NCBI GenBank assembly: GCA_964431735.1
Contig: CAYSLJ010000001.1
Coordinates: forward strand, 1 to 64,000
Reading direction: 5' to 3'
DNA from: CALARM01 sp964431735
GTDB lineage: Bacteria; Vulcanimicrobiota; SpSt-956; JAKJGF01
DNA: 64,000 nt
Shown: positions 60,132 to 64,000 of the stretch, one piece after another
Layout: every line of letters starts with the position of its first letter
Numbering within the stretch: position 1 is the first letter of the stretch
Translations under genes and position numbers: made by a program
Notes under the pieces: generated by a model
Seen by the model: only the letters and a program-made list of their open reading frames with translations
What the model was told of the DNA's origin: nothing
Database searches by the model: none

Positions 60132-60896
60132 TTAATTGTCCATGATATTGGAGAAACTTCTTCCTATCTCAGAGAGCTGGGTGTTAATACGGCCGTCTAC
60201 CGTGCCGGAGGCACTTTCAATAATACAGCCTCCTTCTTCAACTCTCAAATCTTCCACTATCTCCAGTTCTTTAATGTCATCCTGGAGAGCCATTATACGA
60301 TCTCTGTAGCTGTTCAGTCTGCCTACATCCATTCTGTTGGCTCTCAGTGTGATTTTTGTCCTGTCATTTAATTTATTGAGAGCCATTTCAACCTGTTCAA
60401 AAATCATATCTTCATAAGAAGACGCTTCTCTGCGAAGTATTTTTTCTGCAATTTTCAGAGAAAGATCTACTACCTGAGGTTCCAGTTCCTTTATTATTCT
60501 TTTACGTTCTGTCAGAGTCTGTTCTATAAGACCTTTTAATTCCTCCAGAAAAGATGCAAACTGTTTTTCAATCTCTGAAAGGCCCTCTTTTTTACCATTT
60601 TGCAATCCTTCTTTGTATCCGTCCTGAAAGGCCTGTTCTTTTATTGCCTGCCCTTCTCTGTGTGCTTCCTGCAGGATTGATTTTGCTTTTTCCTGTGCTT
60701 CCTGAACTTTTGCCATGGCATTTTTTGTAGCATTCTGGAGTATAGCATCTGCTTTTTTAGCTGTATTATCTTCTTCTGCTTTATGAATATCGCCTGGATT
60801 AATGATTATTTCAGTGGTTTCATAGGATTTTTCATCATGCCTGTTTACAATAAAATATTCAGATGAAATCTTTGCAGAATGAAAAAGCTTAGCCAA
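60132..60896 (-). CDS. fliH: Flagellar assembly protein FliH
   Basis: The 254-residue protein starts at a TTG within the end of fliG (8-bp overlap), after GAGGAG. It has an N-terminal coiled coil (KAILQNATKNAMAKVQEAQEK-like, alanine and glutamate rich) with QAFQDGYKEGLQNGKKEGLS, a FliH/YscL-type G-x3-G segment. The C-terminal domain (LRVEEGGCIIESASGTVDGR, INTQLSEI) resembles the stator-like subunits of F- and V-ATPases. FliH regulates FliI. Confidence 0.93.
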   Translation of the reverse strand: MAKLFHSAKISSEYFIVNRHDEKSYETTEIIINPGDIHKAEEDNTAKKADAILQNATKNAMAKVQEAQEKAKSILQEAHREGQAIKEQAFQDGYKEGLQNGKKEGLSEIEKQFASFLEELKGLIEQTLTERKRIIKELEPQVVDLSLKIAEKILRREASSYEDMIFEQVEMALNKLNDRTKITLRANRMDVGRLNSYRDRIMALQDDIKELEIVEDLRVEEGGCIIESASGTVDGRINTQLSEIGRSFSNIMDN

Positions 60897-62007
60897 CTGT
60901 TGCTTCTCCTCCTCTGCTTAAATCAACAAGCCCCTGTTCTTCCAGTTTTTTGATTGTTCTTACTATCTTCTTCTGTGCTTCTTCCACTACCGTTACTTTT
61001 ACTCTTCCGACAGCAGACATTTCTTCTTCCAGTACAGACCTTGCACGTTCACTTATATTTTTGGCAAAGGCAGTGTATATGGCTTTGTCTGTTCCCTTCA
61101 GAGCAAGAGCAAGTTCTTTCATCTCTATTTCTCTTATTATTAACTGAATATGCTGATCCGATAGTTTGGCTATATCTTCAAAGACAAATAGTTTTGCACT
61201 TATTTCTTCTGCCAGGTCAGGATCTCTTACACTCAGTTCCCTGAGTATCGATTTTTCAGTTCCTCTGTCTAACTGGTTAACAAGTTTAACAAGTGAGTCG
61301 AGACCTCCGACTTTTTCCTGTTTCTGAGCCGTTACAATATTTCTTCCCAGTACCTTCTGAAGCTGTGTAATGATATCAGGGGAAGGACTTGTGAGGAGCG
61401 CTACTCTCTGAGCCACTTCGGCCTGAAGTTCGGGAGGCAGGGCAGATATAAAAGCAGCGGCCTGTTTGGGATGCATATAAGCTACAAGCAGTGCTATTAC
61501 CTGGGGATGTTCATTCTGCACCAGATAAAGTATCTGGCTAACATCTGTTTCCTTCATAAAACTGAAGGAACTGGGAGACCTTGCACAGCTCAGTATACGG
61601 TTTATTATTTCATTGGCTTTCTGTTCGCCGAAGGCTTTTTCTAAAATACTTTTTGCATACTCAACGCCTCCGACTCCTATATATTCCTGTGCTATTGCTC
61701 TGTTATAAAATTCTTCCATAAGGGCAAGAGTTACATTTCTGGGAACCTGTTTTAAAGAGGTAAGGCCCAGGGTTATTTCTTCTATTTCCAGTTCGTCGAG
61801 ATTGGAGAAAACATTGGATGCCACCTCTTCTCCGAGTATTGTAAGGATAATTGCACATTTCTGTCTCCCCGAAAGGGCATTGTATGTTTCTTCTTCTTCT
61901 TTGGATAGAACGGTAACCCTTCCTGCATGCTTTGTATCAGCCTTTTCCAGGGCGTTCATCGCATCTTTTATAATATCGCTTTTATCCATAGCTTCTGTCT
62001 GTGCCAT
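60889..62007 (-). CDS. fliG: Flagellar motor switch protein FliG
   Basis: The 372-residue protein has an N-terminal domain (LSGRQKCAIILTILGEEVAS), the middle segment with EHPQVIALLVAYMHPKQAAA (EHPQ motif), and the C-terminal torque domain with the charged helix region DLAEEISAKLFVFEDIAKLS and KGTDKAIYTAFAKNISERAR. It is somewhat longer at the N-terminus than usual. FliG links the MS ring to the C-ring and contacts MotA. AAAGGCGG precedes the ATG. Confidence 0.97.
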   Translation of the reverse strand: MAQTEAMDKSDIIKDAMNALEKADTKHAGRVTVLSKEEEETYNALSGRQKCAIILTILGEEVASNVFSNLDELEIEEITLGLTSLKQVPRNVTLALMEEFYNRAIAQEYIGVGGVEYAKSILEKAFGEQKANEIINRILSCARSPSSFSFMKETDVSQILYLVQNEHPQVIALLVAYMHPKQAAAFISALPPELQAEVAQRVALLTSPSPDIITQLQKVLGRNIVTAQKQEKVGGLDSLVKLVNQLDRGTEKSILRELSVRDPDLAEEISAKLFVFEDIAKLSDQHIQLIIREIEMKELALALKGTDKAIYTAFAKNISERARSVLEEEMSAVGRVKVTVVEEAQKKIVRTIKKLEEQGLVDLSRGGEATVG

Positions 62008-62033
62008 TAAGATATCCGCCTTTCTAAGACAAA

Positions 62034-63656
62034 TTATTCATCTTCTGCAAGCCATACTCTGAAGAGAACAGCTATGTTTTCAGGACTTTCTTTAGCAACT
62101 CCCTGTATTCGTTCCATAAGGTTATCAACCTGGGCTTTCTTTCTCTTGTCTTCCAGCGAGAGTACCGGTTCTGTAAGACCGAGATCTATTTCGCCCGGTT
62201 TTAATTTATCTTCCAGTGCCAGCGGTACTTCCTCTGTCAGAAGTTCAAGAGGTTTCTCCGGCTTTTCCTCTACTTTGATAAGGACTTTTCTTTTTGATAA
62301 CAGGAGTGTTATGGCCATGAGTATGACTATAAGAGCTACCATAATATATACATATTTAAAAGGTATCATACCTGCTAACTTTTCTCCTGCCCCTGCGGCA
62401 GGTAATTGCTGTGCAATACCGTTAAATGCAATAGATGCAACTTTTATCTGATCCCTCTGACTGTTTAAACCTATAGAACTGGATACAAGATCTTTAATAT
62501 TGGAAAGATCCTCTGCTGTAAGAGCGAGATTTTTATCTATGCCTACACCTATTGATATATATTTTATTTCTCCCGGCATATTTATATGTTTCATCTTTTC
62601 TGTGCTTATCTCATAATTAGATATGGTTTCTCCTCTTTTATAATTGTTTTTATTATCTCCTCCCTTTGCAGCAGGATAGGAAGGAACTTTTTGATCCGTA
62701 TTTGCCCCTCCTCCCGGCGGAGAACCTCCTCCTTCATATTTTTCATCCAGTACCTGTTCACTTCTGAGCACTCCTGAAGTACCCTTGACAGGTATATAGG
62801 TTTCCTTATCAATTTCTCTTTTATCCATATTTATTTCAACACTTATCTGAACTACTGCTTTTTTAGAGCCTACTACCGAGTCCATAAGTGTTTCAACCTT
62901 TGTCTGCAGATCTGTTTCTATTTTTTTCTTCAGTTTGTAATATTTGGCGAGTACATCATCAGGATCAGGTATATCTTCATCTTTTTTCCGAAGATTATTT
63001 GATATCAGATTTCCGTAATTATCAAGGACCGATACATTATCAGGTTTTAGACCTTCTACACTGCTGCATATAAGATGAACTATACCCTGAACCTGTTCCG
63101 AATTTATATCAGCACCGGGTTTTAAATATAACACTATAGAAGCAGTGGGAGATTTTTCCATATCTGTAAGAAGTCTTGTTTTTGGTATGGTAATATGAAT
63201 TCTGCTGTCAGATACACCTTCTAGCTGGTTTATGGTCTGGGATAATTCTCCCTGAAGGGCTCTCTGGTAATTCATCTCTTTTTCAAATTCAGTTCCTACA
63301 AGATTGGTCTTATCAAATATTTCAAATCCTATTTTACCTTTCTTGGGAAGTCCCTGACCTGCCAGAGATAGACGCTGTTCATAAAGACTTTCTGCCGGTA
63401 TAAGTATAGTAGAACCTCCGTCGGCAATTTTATAGTTTATTTTACTGTCTTTTAATTTCTGTATGATTGCATTTGCATCTTCGGCGTTCAACTCGGAAAA
63501 CAAAACCTTATATTCAGTTTTTGTAACCCAGTTTATAAATATAACGATTCCTGCAATAGCCAGAACAGCTATAGAGAAAAAAAATATTTTTTGTTTTCTT
63601 GTAAGACCCAGAACCAGTGCTGTTATTTGCTCTCTATATTTCTGTAATTCTGCCAT
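62034..63656 (-). CDS. fliF: Flagellar MS-ring protein FliF
   Basis: The 540-residue protein has two membrane helices (about 24-42 and 433-450) flanking a periplasmic region with ring-building motifs: YKVLFSELNAEDANAIIQKL, GLPKKGKIGFEIFDKTNLVG and ELSQTINQLEGVSDSRIHIT. The C-terminal tail (MERIQGVAKESPENIAVLFR, WLAEDE) binds FliG. FliF forms the membrane ring that starts flagellar assembly. AAGGGAAA is before the ATG. Confidence 0.97.
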   Translation of the reverse strand: MAELQKYREQITALVLGLTRKQKIFFFSIAVLAIAGIVIFINWVTKTEYKVLFSELNAEDANAIIQKLKDSKINYKIADGGSTILIPAESLYEQRLSLAGQGLPKKGKIGFEIFDKTNLVGTEFEKEMNYQRALQGELSQTINQLEGVSDSRIHITIPKTRLLTDMEKSPTASIVLYLKPGADINSEQVQGIVHLICSSVEGLKPDNVSVLDNYGNLISNNLRKKDEDIPDPDDVLAKYYKLKKKIETDLQTKVETLMDSVVGSKKAVVQISVEINMDKREIDKETYIPVKGTSGVLRSEQVLDEKYEGGGSPPGGGANTDQKVPSYPAAKGGDNKNNYKRGETISNYEISTEKMKHINMPGEIKYISIGVGIDKNLALTAEDLSNIKDLVSSSIGLNSQRDQIKVASIAFNGIAQQLPAAGAGEKLAGMIPFKYVYIMVALIVILMAITLLLSKRKVLIKVEEKPEKPLELLTEEVPLALEDKLKPGEIDLGLTEPVLSLEDKRKKAQVDNLMERIQGVAKESPENIAVLFRVWLAEDE

Positions 63657-63745
63657 TTTTTTTCCCTTTCTTTAAAAAACAGTAAAGTTTTTTTTCATAT
63701 GTCGATAATAGATATGGAAAGGAGTATAATTTTTATTTGAAAAAA

Positions 63746-64000
63746 TTATACATTCATCCTCATTACTTCATTATAAGCTTCTACAACCTTGTTTCTTGTT
63801 CTCAGCGCAAATTGAAAGGCCATGCTTGCTTCCTGCATGGCAATAATGACGTCATGGGCATTCTGTCCGTCACCTGAAGCAACCTGTTCTATAGATTTTG
63901 TAGCCTTCTGCTGTAAATCATTGACACTCTTTATGCCTTTTGACATTAAATCTATAATTCCGGTAAAACCTGAGCCGGTTTTTTCTTTTGAAATATCTTT
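63746..64000 (-). CDS. fliE: Flagellar hook-basal body protein FliE (partial at window edge)
   Basis: The frame runs off the right edge; at least 84 codons are visible and the true start lies outside. The C-terminal DVIIAMQEASMAFQFALRTR followed by NKVVEAYNEVMRM is the FliE signature. FliE joins the MS ring to the rod. It is the first visible gene of the fli run; flgB and flgC probably lie beyond. Confidence 0.93.
   Translation of the reverse strand, partial: KDISKEKTGSGFTGIIDLMSKGIKSVNDLQQKATKSIEQVASGDGQNAHDVIIAMQEASMAFQFALRTRNKVVEAYNEVMRMNV

Overview
This is an AT-rich bacterial chromosomal window with no rRNA, tRNA or CRISPR visible. Most genes read on the minus strand. It carries one large flagellar and motility cluster, a tungsten/molybdenum aldehyde oxidoreductase (AOR)-type operon, scattered housekeeping genes (mnmG, plsX, rsmE, queD), and large TPR, WD40 and kinase proteins. 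The flagellar order (fliE-F-G-H-I, motE, fliK, flgD, flgE, flbD, motA, motB, fliY, fliO-P-Q-R, flhB, flhA, cheY, fliA) resembles Firmicutes and deep-branching phyla. With the corrinoid methyltransferase and AOR it suggests an anaerobic, motile bacterium, possibly from an uncultured candidate phylum. I cannot place it further.

Layout. 1-653: gene-free, packed with inverted-repeat elements. 654-14,151: ThiF, then a minus-strand defence-type island: a tyrosine recombinase fused to two ParB-like domains and a cold-shock domain, a type III restriction-modification pair (Res, Mod), a HicB-like antitoxin, a PIN toxin with its partner, an SMC-like ATPase and an SNF2 helicase. 14,589-21,251: a broken Phd antitoxin, a terminator, and an operon whose AOR enzyme is split. 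Its N-terminal domain is fused to a NuoE domain and its C-terminal part to a NuoG-like ferredoxin module, with NuoF and a ThiS/MoaD-like protein encoded alongside; a toxin-antitoxin pair sits inside the operon. 21,277-34,270: small conserved genes, QueD, MnmG, PlsX, RsmE, a corrinoid/pterin methyltransferase, a FolT-like transporter and an M20 peptidase. 34,476-42,579: a WD40-TPR-WD40 protein, a SWIM-finger exonuclease, a Ser/Thr kinase-TPR protein and an HDOD protein. 42,991-64,000: a secreted protein, two receiver proteins, sigma-28 and the flagellar cluster, which runs off the right edge inside fliE.

The most striking feature runs across the whole window. Short tandem heptamer arrays (CGTGACG, CGTAACG, CGTAATG, GTGAAAA and others, all with a 7-bp period) sit at many gene ends. 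Almost always they are oriented so that the strand containing GTGA or GTAA reads outward from the adjacent gene. At about a dozen 3' ends the gene's own stop codon lies at or in the first units of the array. Because 7 is not a multiple of 3, three such units place TGA or TAA in all three frames. Many arrays also lie inside small terminal-inverted-repeat elements, of which I recognise four families. The restriction island is free of these arrays, which suggests later arrival.

The island also records its own history. The recombinase gene is bracketed by a fragment of mod on its 5' side and a 36-bp exact copy of part of res on its 3' side. It therefore seems to occupy the place of a second, deleted restriction-modification copy.
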